64,000 bases of DNA, taken from positions 2,487,501 through 2,551,500 of the forward strand of contig JAMJFZ010001816.1 in assembly GCA_026225945.1 (NCBI GenBank). The letters are read 5' to 3'. Every line of letters begins with the position of its first letter. Position 1 is the stretch's first letter. Under the pieces are notes generated by a model. It was given only the letters and a program-made list of their open reading frames with translations, was not told the origin of the DNA and did not search any database. This document shows, piece after piece, positions 32,601 through 40,500 of the stretch. The position numbers were made by a program, and so were the translations under genes. Origin of the DNA: Cricetomys ansorgei. Its lineage: Eukaryota; Chordata; Mammalia; Rodentia; Nesomyidae.

Positions 32601-33663
32601 GTTTTTAAAAACCAGACACTTCGAAGTTTCCCCCTTCCCCAGGGGAAAACTGAGAGTTGGAGTGGGAGAACTCTCTCTACTCTAATCAGCATGTGAAGAT
32701 AGATCTGTAAAGGAACAGGAAAGGCAGAAACTTTGGCCTCTAAAATTGACCTTGATGTCTTTGACACATTTCAACCTAAACAACAAAAAATTACTGTTAG
32801 AGAATAAAACAGTACAGGTGATTATGAACCAAGTTAAAAGCACTTGGAGATTTTATGTGTGTACAAACTAATGGTCTCATTTTATCATTGTTTATTATGC
32901 ACTTTGATAGTATTCATCCTCTCCTGTTTTCCTTTCCTGAAGGTTTTTTAAAATTCAAAAGCCACTAAAGATTTTTCATTGTTGTAAGGAAAAGAAATGT
33001 AGATATTTTAGATAGTTCAAATATATATACTGATATAGTATATTTCTAATGTAGACATTTAGTGAACCTTGATATGGTTACAACTTCACATTCACATTTG
33101 AAATGCATCATCTTAGGAACTAGACAGAAAGTTTTTTACTAGATAGACTAGTTAATATTATACAGTGTAAGCAACTCTGCAACAAAGCCTCTACAAGTAA
33201 AGTTTAATAAGAAATCTACCTTATTTTCCCCTTGTCTTGTTATGTGTAGTATCAAGATAAGTCTCTTCTAAGATTAGTAACCTTAATAAAGGTGATTATG
33301 ATAATCCAACTCATTTCAGTTATCCCTTAAAAGCTATTTGAAACAGAATCTTAAAATACTATCTTGGGCTAAGACTGTAGCTCAGTAGAGCACTTGCCTA
33401 GCATGCCCAATATCATGAGTTCAGGCCCAGCACTACCAGAAAAAAAGAAAAAGAAAAACACCCCCCACAGAAATAACTCTTTATTATTACTATCCCTTTC
33501 AAACCAGGAAGTGTGCATCGATTTTAAAACAGTTCACATAATACTTGTCATTTTGAATGGTCCTAAACTGAAAAGGAGGTATTTTCTTTTTTCACAGCAA
33601 GACCACACAGTGCAGAAGTGTTGGATGAAAACTACAAGTCCATCTCAGTGCAGCAGCCCATAG
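11642..33663 (+). CDS. BORA: Protein aurora borealis (BORA), exon 8 apparently damaged
   Basis: BORA, phosphorylated by cyclin-CDK, lets Aurora A activate PLK1 at mitotic entry. Coding exons are 11642-11794, 14262-14368, 18126-18171, 21140-21221, 22838-22903, 23453-23509, 24003-about 24193, 24793-24925, 27506-28080, 32340-32468 and 33598-33663. All junctions except the exon 8 end have GT-AG sites and matching phase. Visible sites, numbered as in human: S41-P, F56/W58 ([10 protein letters not shown]), F103/F104 and S112-P ([12 protein letters not shown]), S137-P, the SSSP PLK1-docking motif in exon 9, and the DSGYNT beta-TrCP degron opening exon 11. The protein ends SQCSSP. In exon 8 the frame reads [13 protein letters not shown] then TAG at 24197. 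If exon 8 is cut at 24193 or 24166 the product is 534 or 525 residues (human about 559); if it is read to the stop the product is 235. The start is MGDVSE, as in other mammals. Confidence 0.9.
11834..12130 (+). other. Unidentified 98-codon open frame in BORA intron 2
   Basis: The frame of BORA exon 2 reads on into the intron, stops at 11831-11833, and an ATG follows at once in the same frame with 98 open codons. I do not recognise the product. The codons are not obviously biased and the upstream exon is normally spliced out of this frame, so it may be a chance frame or a relic of a processed pseudogene. An AATAAA lies at about 12288. Confidence 0.2.
12505..12912 (+). mobile_element. ~400-bp rodent dispersed repeat, probably LTR-type
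   Basis: The segments 'gacacaagctattgtcatct', 'gcaggctgagcaagccatg', 'gccaaataaacccttttct' and a terminal 'ctaagaca' follow a very common rodent interspersed repeat. A second copy lies inverted at 40976-41342, so the dispersed nature is seen directly. The ends read roughly TG...CA and there is an internal AATAAA, which suggests a MaLR/ERVL-type LTR, but the family name is not certain. Confidence 0.6.
13073..13395 (+). mobile_element. B4/RSINE1-type SINE
   Basis: A tRNA-like head ('gaagatagctcagttggtag') is followed by a B-box-like 'tagatccccgg', a B1-like middle ('tcaggcagatccttggggct') and a tail with 'gaccctgtctcaaaa' and CA-rich sequence. This combination is the B4/RSINE1 layout. Confidence 0.65.
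13597..13744 (-). mobile_element. B1 SINE
   Basis: Minus-strand B1: 'acagtttctctgttgtaatg', 'ggctgtcctggaactccct', 'cttgaactcacagagatcca' and 'gtgctgggattaaaggcat'. 7SL-derived. BORA intron 2. Confidence 0.85.
14590..14611. repeat. (CA)n microsatellite
   Basis: About ten CA units in BORA intron 3. Confidence 0.8.
14915..15092 (-). mobile_element. B2/B3-type SINE
   Basis: The end at 15040-15092 reads on the minus strand as a tRNA-like head: 'gctcatcaggtaaaagcact' then 'tgtcatgtacgc'. A degenerate B2/B3 body precedes it on the plus strand. BORA intron 3. Confidence 0.5.
15295..15913 (-). mobile_element. Rodent LINE-1 fragment
   Basis: Shares with 6080-6440 the ordered strings 'cataatatatcctgaatat', a C-rich run, 'cattagaaaagaaacaggct', 'ataaggtaaaac' and 'agagcacaagagaagacac'. 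It continues with 'aggaatcccataaaaacac' and 'aagccataatatatatgcat', which are typical of minus-orientation rodent L1. Confidence 0.75.
15951..16091 (-). mobile_element. B1 SINE
   Basis: Classic minus-orientation B1: 'gagacaaggtttctccgttg', 'ctgtagaccaggctggtctc', 'gaactcacagagatctat' and 'gctggaattaaaggtgtgca', followed by a T-rich run. BORA intron 3. Confidence 0.9.
20127..20362. repeat. Compound (GATA)n/(GATG)n microsatellite
   Basis: About 235 bp of GATA, GGTA and GATG tetranucleotides with interruptions, in BORA intron 4. The minus-strand open frame over it (Tyr/Leu/Ser/Ile repeats) is a by-product of the repeat. Confidence 0.95.
21140..21221 (+). CDS. BORA: BORA exon 5, donor inside a minisatellite
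   Basis: Encodes [19 protein letters not shown] and the following ELRPSK, with a leftover T that is completed by exon 6 to give Cys130. It carries the Aurora A-contacting Phe pair and the CDK site S112-P. The donor AAAT|GTGAGT is also the first unit of a tandem array. The reading frame stays open through the next four 39-bp units, so use of a downstream copy of the donor would lengthen the protein without a frameshift. Confidence 0.9.
21215..21540 (+). repeat. 39/41-bp minisatellite copying the BORA exon-5 donor
   Basis: Eight tandem units start at 21215, 21254, 21293, 21332, 21371, 21412, 21453 and 21494. Each opens with AGTAAATG (AATAAATG in the last) and carries 'cc.gggac' near its end. 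The first five starts are spaced 39 bp apart and the last three 41 bp. Unit 1 contains the last bases of BORA exon 5 and its GTGAGT donor at 21222. Units 3 and 4 repeat GTGAGT at 21300 and 21339, and unit 2 has GTAGGT at 21261. Units 5-8 have lost it (ATGGGG or ATGGGA). Confidence 0.95.
21918..21985 (-). mobile_element. ID-type SINE fragment
   Basis: Minus-strand ID core: 'gctggggatcaaacctaggg' (B-box complement) and 'gcatgttaggtaagca'. BORA intron 5. Confidence 0.6.
22250..22530 (+). repeat. Degenerate minisatellite of about 20-30 bp units
   Basis: Repeated words of the type 'gcaggcaccagg', 'gcatcctg' and 'cacc.agacat' recur through this stretch at irregular spacings near 20-30 bp. Unit boundaries are poorly preserved. 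It lies in BORA intron 5 about 0.7 kb after the exon-5 minisatellite. Confidence 0.65.
23729..23850 (+). mobile_element. B1 SINE, diverged
   Basis: Plus-strand B1 words 'caggcatggtggcacact', 'gagacaggaggattgccacg' and 'gttcaaggccagcctgggtt', then an A-rich tail. BORA intron 7. Confidence 0.75.
24003..24199 (+). CDS. BORA: BORA exon 8 with in-frame TAG and unclear donor
   Basis: After a sound acceptor (AG at 24001-24002) the exon encodes the GEYFRADDF segment, [13 protein letters not shown] and [14 protein letters not shown], all typical of mammalian Bora. It then reaches [13 protein letters not shown] and stops with TAG at 24197-24199; a second in-frame TAG follows at 24215-24217. Mammalian Bora continues here through about a dozen more residues (DLSPVKCRSPLQTPSSG in human, from memory) before the splice site. 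No GT donor is seen at the expected place. Phase-compatible but weak donors are GAG|GTGTTT after 24166 and CTG|GTATAG after 24193. Skipping the exon would shift the frame. Confidence 0.8.
25070..25545 (+). mobile_element. B1-like SINE interrupted by an LTR
   Basis: The left part (25070-25194) has 'cttgggaggcagaggcagaa' and 'aattcaaagctaccctggg' and breaks off at 'ctacctagtaaggc'. After the LTR the SINE resumes as 'aagactctgtcttgaaa', the usual B1 end. The SINE is therefore older than the LTR insertion. Confidence 0.6.
25195..25528 (+). mobile_element. MaLR-like solo LTR
   Basis: About 334 bp starting TGTAGTAGTTTGAATA and ending CTAAGACA. It contains 'gtaagcaagccccaaattat' and 'gccttggccatggtgtctct', which are recurrent in rodent MaLR-type LTRs. 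Flanks are 'aaggc' and 'aagac', an imperfect 5-bp target duplication (4 of 5). No internal retroviral sequence is attached. Confidence 0.55.
25560..25905 (+). mobile_element. Rodent LINE-1 3'UTR fragment
   Basis: The order 'gaagtctcaccatcatagct', 'tcatgacctgaacaaggaca', 'agacatgctaatgtgg', a G-rich stretch and 'gtaattataatatcaaaaac' matches the 3' end of rodent L1. BORA intron 9. Confidence 0.65.
26000..26078 (+). mobile_element. ID-type SINE
   Basis: 'ggttggtgatatagttcagt' (A-box region), then 'ttcaatccctggcactac' (B box) and an A-rich end. Diverged; BORA intron 9. Confidence 0.6.
26241..26379 (-). mobile_element. B1 SINE with (GTTT)n tail
   Basis: Well-preserved minus B1: 'gagacagggtttctctgttg', 'tgtagaccaggctggtgtc' and 'gtgctgggattaaaggcatg'. 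It is preceded by GTTT repeats (26218-26240), which are its A-rich tail on the other strand. Confidence 0.9.
26609..26690. repeat. (TA)n/(CA)n low-complexity tract
   Basis: Alternating TATA runs with CACA interruptions, followed by a few GATA units. BORA intron 9. Confidence 0.85.
26935..27013 (-). mobile_element. ID-type SINE
   Basis: 'actggagattgaactcaggg', 'gagcaagcgctctaccactg' and 'aactgtatccc' are the minus-strand ID core, with B- and A-box complements. BORA intron 9. Confidence 0.75.
28229..28355 (+). mobile_element. B1 SINE, diverged
   Basis: 'ggctgtgcatgatggtgcct', 'cttgggagacagagacatgc', 'ttcaaaaccagcctgcttta' and 'aagaaactgtc' with an A-rich tail. BORA intron 10. Confidence 0.7.
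28700..28990 (+). mobile_element. Two adjacent MIR pieces
   Basis: 28700-28835 has the MIR 3' part ('gaggctaagtaaacgcc', 'aagctagtaaagagcagaac'). 28850-28990 has the MIR 5'/core part ('agttaactttcatgtactgg', 'ttcatttaattcttacaaca'). The order is reversed relative to one intact element, so these are two insertions or a rearranged one. Confidence 0.6.
29146..30010. repeat. Long inverted repeat in BORA intron 10
   Basis: Arms are about 29146-29288 and 29872-30008, around a ~580-bp spacer. On opposite strands both arms read, in order, 'acaatttcttttaa', 'gctaaacttggcatcttaa', 'agcacactagtcaagt', 'aggtattactaac', 'ttttcgctttctctgttggc' and 'aaagcatttatag'. By eye there are roughly ten mismatches and one 5-bp gap. 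The left arm also contains a smaller internal inverted repeat (AAAGCTAAACTTG ... CAAGTTTAGCTTT). No open frame or known transposon was recognised in the spacer. Confidence 0.85.
30090..30182 (-). mobile_element. B2 SINE fragment
   Basis: 'aatcaatcccaggttctttg', 'agcaagtgctcctaactgct' and 'gagccatctct' are the minus-strand tRNA-like head of B2. BORA intron 10. Confidence 0.7.
30925..31105 (-). mobile_element. MIR element
   Basis: Minus-strand MIR order: 'tgtatgacactgagttaacc', 'cttagctttctcacttataa', 'gttgaaaggacaaaatataa', 'gactgggcatttcattca' and 'gtgaatgttt'. BORA intron 10. Confidence 0.65.
31540..31632 (+). mobile_element. B1-like SINE fragment
   Basis: 'ggacatagtagcacatgact', 'ttcccagcactctggaacct' and 'gaattcaaagccaacc'. 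BORA intron 10. Confidence 0.55.
33361..33450 (+). mobile_element. ID-type SINE
   Basis: 'gggctaagactgtagctcag', 'gagcacttgcctagcatgc' and 'gttcaggcccagc', then an A-rich tail. BORA intron 11. Confidence 0.7.
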
Positions 33664-33852
33664 TCTCAAGATCAAAGACTACCACTCAGTAGCCCTTAGA
33701 TTCTTGTGATCAAACATGATGGTGGCCGGGGGTAAACTGCTATAAGTAATATGCTCAACTCCCTCCTTAATGTGAAAATTCAGTCTGCAAAGAAAATTAA
33801 TGACAGGAACAGAAGCTCCAAGTTGTTAAGTTACAAGCTTATTTTTTTAATC

Positions 33853-33858
33853 AATAAA
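33853..33858 (+). terminator. BORA: BORA poly(A) signal AATAAA
   Basis: The first canonical AATAAA downstream of the BORA stop (about 190 nt away), followed by T-rich sequence. Another lies at 34527-34532. Use of either is inferred. Confidence 0.6.
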
Positions 33859-35463
33859 TATTTTTATATTTGCTTTGAGTGGCTTGTTTAACAAAAAATT
33901 ATGACAGAGCTGATGGTTTTCTCCTGTCCCATTGGGCCAGTGAACCACTTGTTAAGACTTGAATCATAGTCCTGAATTTAGCAGTTCTTAGAACATGAGA
34001 AAAATGTTAAAACTGAAGGCACTATATATTTTTACAAGAAAACTATGTGAAAGAAATCCTGAGATATAAAACTTGAAGAGGTAGAAAGGAAGTAAAATTT
34101 ACTCCTTGAAATTTCATTTCTTTGGGGAAACTAGTTCTTGGAATAACCGCTTTCGTTAACACTCTAAGTGTAAATGCTGGAAAGGTTGCTGCCAGGCACC
34201 GTCCTATGTGTTCCCATCTGCGGGGTAAGTATGGGATGCCACGGTAGCATGCACTACCATTCCTAGGGCAGGGCATCCCTCAGTTCAGGCTTGGCTCGGG
34301 AGACGAACAGAATGTGGGAGAATCAGAATCATTGGAATTGGGGGACCGTGAAATTCCTGTTGGACTTAAACCATGGAAAAACAATAGGGAAAATAGCTAA
34401 CATAAATACATTTAAAAAATCTGTGTTAGAAAGAGATGGATATGTGTTTGGAAATATCAAAGACTGTATTTTTTGTATTTACTTATCTCTTAAGAATTGA
34501 CATACGCAAAAAGATTTATCCTAGAAAATAAAGATGTACTCATCATTGTGTCATTTTTATCCTTGTTCTGTACAGTACTCTCGTATATCCTTTCATCTTT
34601 GGCATGCCCACTGTTAACCTACACACTCATGCTCATGTCCTCACCTGCTCCAACACTAACCAATGTTGTGAAATACACAACGCTGGAAGTTGACTAGTCA
34701 ATTTAATACAAGTTTATCTAAAAACAGCTATTATCCATGAGTTCTGAGTCTAAGAAGAGCTGCCTCCCTGGCTACCTTCCTGATTTTTAAAGTAGTAAGT
34801 ATAACATAGGCTCAAATAACTTGCCTCACTACTTGATTCTAGGCTGTCTGTTAGATGGGAATAGCAGTCCTAAAAGCTCTTTGTTTTGAGAACACCTCAC
34901 AATGCAGCCTAGTCTGGCATTGAACTTTCAATCTTGTTTCAGTCTCTAGAATGTAAGGATCAAAAATGTGTTGTCTCATCTGGCTGCTTTTTGAGCTTCA
35001 TGTGCAAGCCAGTCATCCCTAGTATCCCAGTGGAACTAGTTCTAGGACCTTCCATAGAGTAAAAAAAAAAAAAAAAATGCTTATGTCCTTCATTAAAAGG
35101 CAGTCTTTACCTGTAAGCTATGCACATCTTTTCCATAAATTTCAAATCCTCTCAAATTACTTATATCTACTACAATGTAAATAAAATGAAAATAGAAGTT
35201 GTTATTTGGAGAAATACTAAACACATTCAGCACAGATACATTCTCCCCAAGTACTTTTATCCTTTCAATCTGGAGATGCAGAACCTGAACACTGGGAGGC
35301 TATATAATCTGCTTAGCTTTGTAATTGGCACTAGAGAAAACATTTTAAAGCCTCAGAGAAGAGGCCTTGGGGAATGTAGGTTTTTTTAAATCATAATTTG
35401 CTCAATTGAGATTAAAGCCTTTACTTATAAAACTCACTCTAGATGGTTAGAATAACAGACATG

Positions 35464-35680
35464 GGGGCTGGGTAGATGCCTCTGTGGGTAAAGTACGTGC
35501 TGTGTATGCATGAAAACCTGAGTTGAGATCCCCAGAACCTATGTGAGAGTCAAGCACGGAAGCCTGTGGCTGTGACCCCAGTGTTGGGTGGGGATGGGGC
35601 ATGTGGAAGCTGGTGGTTCTAGCACATCTAGCTGAAAGTGGCAAGTTCAGATAGTTAGTGAAAGACCGTTTTTAAAAAAA
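35464..35680 (+). mobile_element. B4/RSINE1-type SINE
   Basis: 'gggggctgggtagatgcctc' head, 'gagatccccagaacctatgt', a B1-like middle with 'aagcctgtggctgtgacccc' and an A-rich end. Confidence 0.6.
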
Positions 35681-35869
35681 ATAACATGGAGAAACATCCA
35701 ATGTCCATTTCTGCCTTAGCATGTACCCATAGGTAGAGACTGTGCATGTGCACAGCACACACAGGGATAGCAGACTTTAAAACTTATTGGCCTTTTATTA
35801 CCAAGATAACTCTATTTTCCTCTACTGCAGGTAAACCATGGCAAATATTTTTTTAACATTTTAAATGTT

Positions 35870-36062
35870 ACTCTTGCCTGTATTCATATATGCCTGTGTA
35901 CAACTTGAGTGCCAGAGGCCAGAAGAGGTATTGGATCCCCTGGAACTGGAGTTATAGATGACTAAGAGCCATTATGTGGGTGTGTAAGACTCAAACCCAG
36001 GCAGGTCCACTGGAAGATCAGCCAGTGCTTGCTCTTAACTGCTGAGCCATCTTTCTGGTGCC
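35870..36062 (-). mobile_element. B2 SINE
   Basis: 'gtgccagaggccagaagagg', 'ggatcccctggaactggagt', 'ctcaaacccaggcaggtcc' and 'cttaactgctgagccatctt' are standard minus-orientation B2. Confidence 0.9.
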
Positions 36063-37516
36063 TGGCAAAAAGTTCTTGTGTTTTACAATGATTGTATCAA
36101 AGCCAAGGCCTTAGCCATCTATGCAATTATACCACTGAACTATATGACCAACAGCAAAAAAAAAAAAAAAAAAAATAGTGGTTGGTGGGAAAGCACAAGA
36201 GTTTTATCTGTTACCTGTTTTTATCTTTTATCTGTTATACATAAAATTGAAGCTTTTCTTTGGAAAAATGATCTTTTTTTCAGGAACATAACTGTACTTG
36301 TTTACATATTGCTTGACTGCTTATAAACTACAATTACTACACAGTTGTGCTATAGTTGCAGTTCAGCCAACAGTCTGAAATGATGTGGCCTTTATGAGTA
36401 AGGCTTGCTACCTCCTGCTCTGCTGTCAGTCACTGATCCAGTTTATTTGGACCAAATACTGTCTTCCTTCAGCTAAGTCAAGTTCTGTCTTAAGATACAG
36501 ATGTTTTCTACAGTATCAGAAAAGTGGAAAAATCAACAATACTGAATGCCTGTGTGTTTGTAAAGCCTATAGCTGCAACCACATCATATAACTGCTGACT
36601 TGCCAGCCCTTTTCTCCTATACAGAAATAGTTTACTTGACTGGAAACCAAGTAAGCAGAGTTTACTATTTAAATATTCCAAAACATTCCAATGTAATAAT
36701 TAATCTGGGATTTGCAAGACAAGTACTCAACCTGGTACACCATATGAGACTTCATTGTTCCTTTTAATATGTGTTTAATACAATCCCTCCTCTCCTATAT
36801 AAATGGATATAATTAAAATTCAAAAGCCATTATCTGTTTTTCTAAGTAAGCAGACATTTGAAATATCACCTCTATTCTTTCTCTGAACTGTAATGTCTTG
36901 TTTGAGAGAAATACTAGCAACAAAGATTAAGGATGATGACAATTAAACTTACTGCCTGTTAACAAAAATCACAATGTTCCCAATTAGGTGAAGATACCCC
37001 AGTTCTTGTTTTCCTATAATCCCCAAACATTCACAACTGTTTGAGGACCAGTAGTATACAAAGCTTTTCAGATGCATATGTGAACAGTGTCCTATCTAAA
37101 TAGGCAAATTAAAATGGGAAAATGATCACATGCCAACAGTAACAGCTCAAGATTTAGAAAGGCTTGTTCTCTTCCAAAATCTTGTTTTCTTCAATATTAA
37201 AGTACTGTATAAAATTAATTTGTTCTTCAATGAACAGATGAGTACTCCATTTAAATGATCATCACAGATCCCTGAAGTTGTTATTATGCCATCATTTAAA
37301 TGATGGATATCCAAATGAATTTTTCTGCATAATTTTGTTGTAGAAGCACAGTATAAGATACATTCAGTCAGCAACTCAATAAAAATGCATATTTCTTAAA
37401 ATTATTGAAATGTACTTAAAAGTAACTATCACACACTCATTCTCTTAAGTATGCTTTCATTTTGTTGTTGTTGTTGTCTAAGACAATCAGTCTTTGAAGT
37501 TTTCAGTTGAATGTAG

Positions 37517-40500
37517 CTACTTTTCAAGTTTCCTCTTCTTTCCCCCCGGCCCATTAAGATCCACATCTGAAACATCAGTAGGGATATTTATTCCTGGTAT
37601 CTAAAACAGTGTAAATAGGAAAGATAAAGTGATTAGAACATGAGATAAGAAAAGTTACCTCTCCTCCCCGCTTCACTACTATTACTTTCACCTGTAAGAT
37701 TTTCTAGTGGAGGGATGGAATTAGAAGGCTGCAATACACACGATTATATACACAAAGTAACCATGGTTCAGAAGTAAACCAGGAGTCTGTGACAAGCTTT
37801 TCAAGGGTATGGTGGTGCATACCTGCAATCATAGCATTTGAGAGAATGGACAGGAAGATCCCTGTAAATTCAAGGCCAGCCTTGTCTACATAGCAAAACA
37901 AGAGAATCTTCCATTTGGGCAGTGTGTTTGTACTGTAGTAACAGCTCTTTGTCATGTCCAGTTTACCCTAGTGGATTTATGTTACAGCAGAGAACAAGCA
38001 TCAAAAGCCAAAAGGTTAAAAACCAGGCTCTTAGGTGAAGCAACTATGCTTAAATTGTATATTATAAAACTAGAATAAAAGAATAGGCAAGAGAATGAAT
38101 AGTAGTAGATTCTGGCATTAAGGACCTCTAGTATTTCTGATGTCTGGAACCCAATGGTCTAGGGAAATCAACTGGACAGTAGGATTATTGTGCAAATACT
38201 TGGAATACCTAAGATCTTAACATTACTTAACAATTAGATCCCACTTACAAGATATGTTCATTTTCCCACACCATTAAGTATGGTCTCACCTGAGGTTCTA
38301 CAAGGTGCATTCGGATTTTCTGATGTTGAAGATTTGATGAATCTAGTGTGATTTTCACTTTAACTTTATCAAATACATGGAACACTGTACCTTCTATTTT
38401 GAGTGAAGGTATCTTGAAAGAGGAAAAAAATTTTTTTTAATCAATCTTATTTCTTAAACTTGAATCTCAATTCTACTTTTAGTTTATCTTCCATAGTAAC
38501 TTTAAAGTTTAAATTGCAACTACTCCCCAGTTATTAAAGGAGCACATGAAGTTGGGAGGGAGATAAGGTGGGTTCTGAAGAGAGCTGGAGAGAAGAAATG
38601 AGGGGTAGGTATTATCAAGATACACTGTATTCACGTATGAAATTTTCAAAGAATAAGAAAAAAAGAAACACTAAGAAGCTTCTAGGTATTCAATAAAAAA
38701 AAACCCCACATTAACCTGACAGTCTCAAATACAATCTATTTATGTGCACATTTCAACTCATCACTAAGATAGTCCTGATATTCATTCAACTTAGTGGATT
38801 AGCTGTTTATAGTAAAGGAACCCAGCATGCCATTTAAATATTCTCTTAAAAGATGTGATTCTAGTAAGTTAGTGGAGGGCATATGAGATACAAGATACTA
38901 CAAGTAAACTGAAAAGAAACAATCCTGATCCTGAGTGATACAATAATTTATTCCTTTAATTGCCTAACTTAACATGCTACATAAAAGGAAGAAAGGCAGA
39001 GATAATGGGATGACATTTTGTGAGTGACACTAGTTTAGTTAATAAAAGATGCGGATTTTTTTCTGGCACATATTTTGAAATTTAGGATAAATTCTGTAAA
39101 CACAGAAGTTTTAACAATTTGACTATGGTTTGCCAACTCTCAGAGAACAAGCCTCTCTTTCCCCAAGGTTATCATACCTCATCATCATAAGTAAGCCGTG
39201 GCTTTGGTTTATCTTTTTCTTCAAAGAAAACTGTACCTTCTAAGCCATACTTTGGAATTAACACCACAATTGCATTCTTTCTTACAAAGAGAATATAGGC
39301 TTCTTCGCTTACTATTCCTTTGCTTTTGAAAAACAACTGTGAAATAAGATACAATCTTGTTAGGAGTCTTATTTTGAAATTCACAAAAATAGTTTTGAAA
39401 TTTGATACCAAAATGAACAAAATTTCCCACTCCTAGCATTGCAGACAAAAGGTGAATACCTGGGTATGAAAAACTACTGATGCACGTTGAGCATACTGAG
39501 CCATTTTGTGCCGGAAATTGAGATTTTTACATATATCTGAAAGCTTGTGTTTGTCTGTCAACTCTGGATAAGTACAATCAGCCCCAATAGCCACAGCTAA
39601 CAGCCGATGAACAATTATGTCTGCGTATCTATATGTAGAAGGTAAAATTAAAATGATGGTAAATTAGTTTTATATTTTTTAAATTAAAAAGTAGCTATTT
39701 TCTATCTCCTTTACTTTCGTATGGAAAAAAACAATACCTTCTGATGGGCGAAGTGAAATGTGTATATATTGGGGAGGCTAAGCCATAGTGATGAAAATCA
39801 TTATCCATCCCAGAACAAAAGTAGACAGCTTGCATCATACAGCGAGTGGCCAGTATCCTTAATAGAGTGTTCAGGTATGGGAAATCAGGGGATTCAGCCT
39901 GGTCCAAAGAGTCAGCCAAAGACTTGGCTGTATCAATCTTAATTTCCAAATTCTGTCAAGAAAAGGGAGAGAAGCACCAAATGAAACATTTCAAAATTAG
40001 TAATATCCTCCTCCCTCCTCCCTCTTTCTCCTTCCTCCCACTATCCCTGTCTCTCTTTGAGACAGGGTCACACTATGTGGCCCTGGATGGCCTGGAACCC
40101 ATGGCCTGCTTCTGTCTCCCAAGCACTGGGATTAAAGAAGGAGATCAAATAAACAGTGACTGTGTACGGATGAGTTCATACATTTAATCCTTTAACTAGA
40201 GGCATTAAAAATGATTTTAAAATAAATAATGGTTGTTTTGTGAAGTTCTAAGGCTTGAAAATTCCTGATTGCATTTGAAAATCCTGACGAATCAAGACTG
40301 AAAAAGGTTCAAGGGAGAGAAGACAATGGCAGTTGTGCCATTTCTTTCTCACAGTCCAGTTTATGCCTGCTAATCTCTGAGGGGTAAATAAAGTAGGTAT
40401 GGACACTTTTCTGTATGTCTGGCTTCTTTGCAGATACTTTCCTTGCACTGAAAGTAGATGTAAAAGGTAATAGGAAGCTGGTCGATAAAAGTTTATTAAC

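Larger units (their letters stand above)
33860..37516. other. Gap between convergent BORA and DIS3; probable DIS3 3'UTR
   Basis: BORA enters from the left and DIS3 ends from the right. The half nearest DIS3 is likely its 3'UTR on the minus strand. Recognised contents are a B4-like SINE, a B2 SINE and A-runs at about 35061-35077 and 36154-36174; the rest looks unique. No further gene was found. Confidence 0.5.
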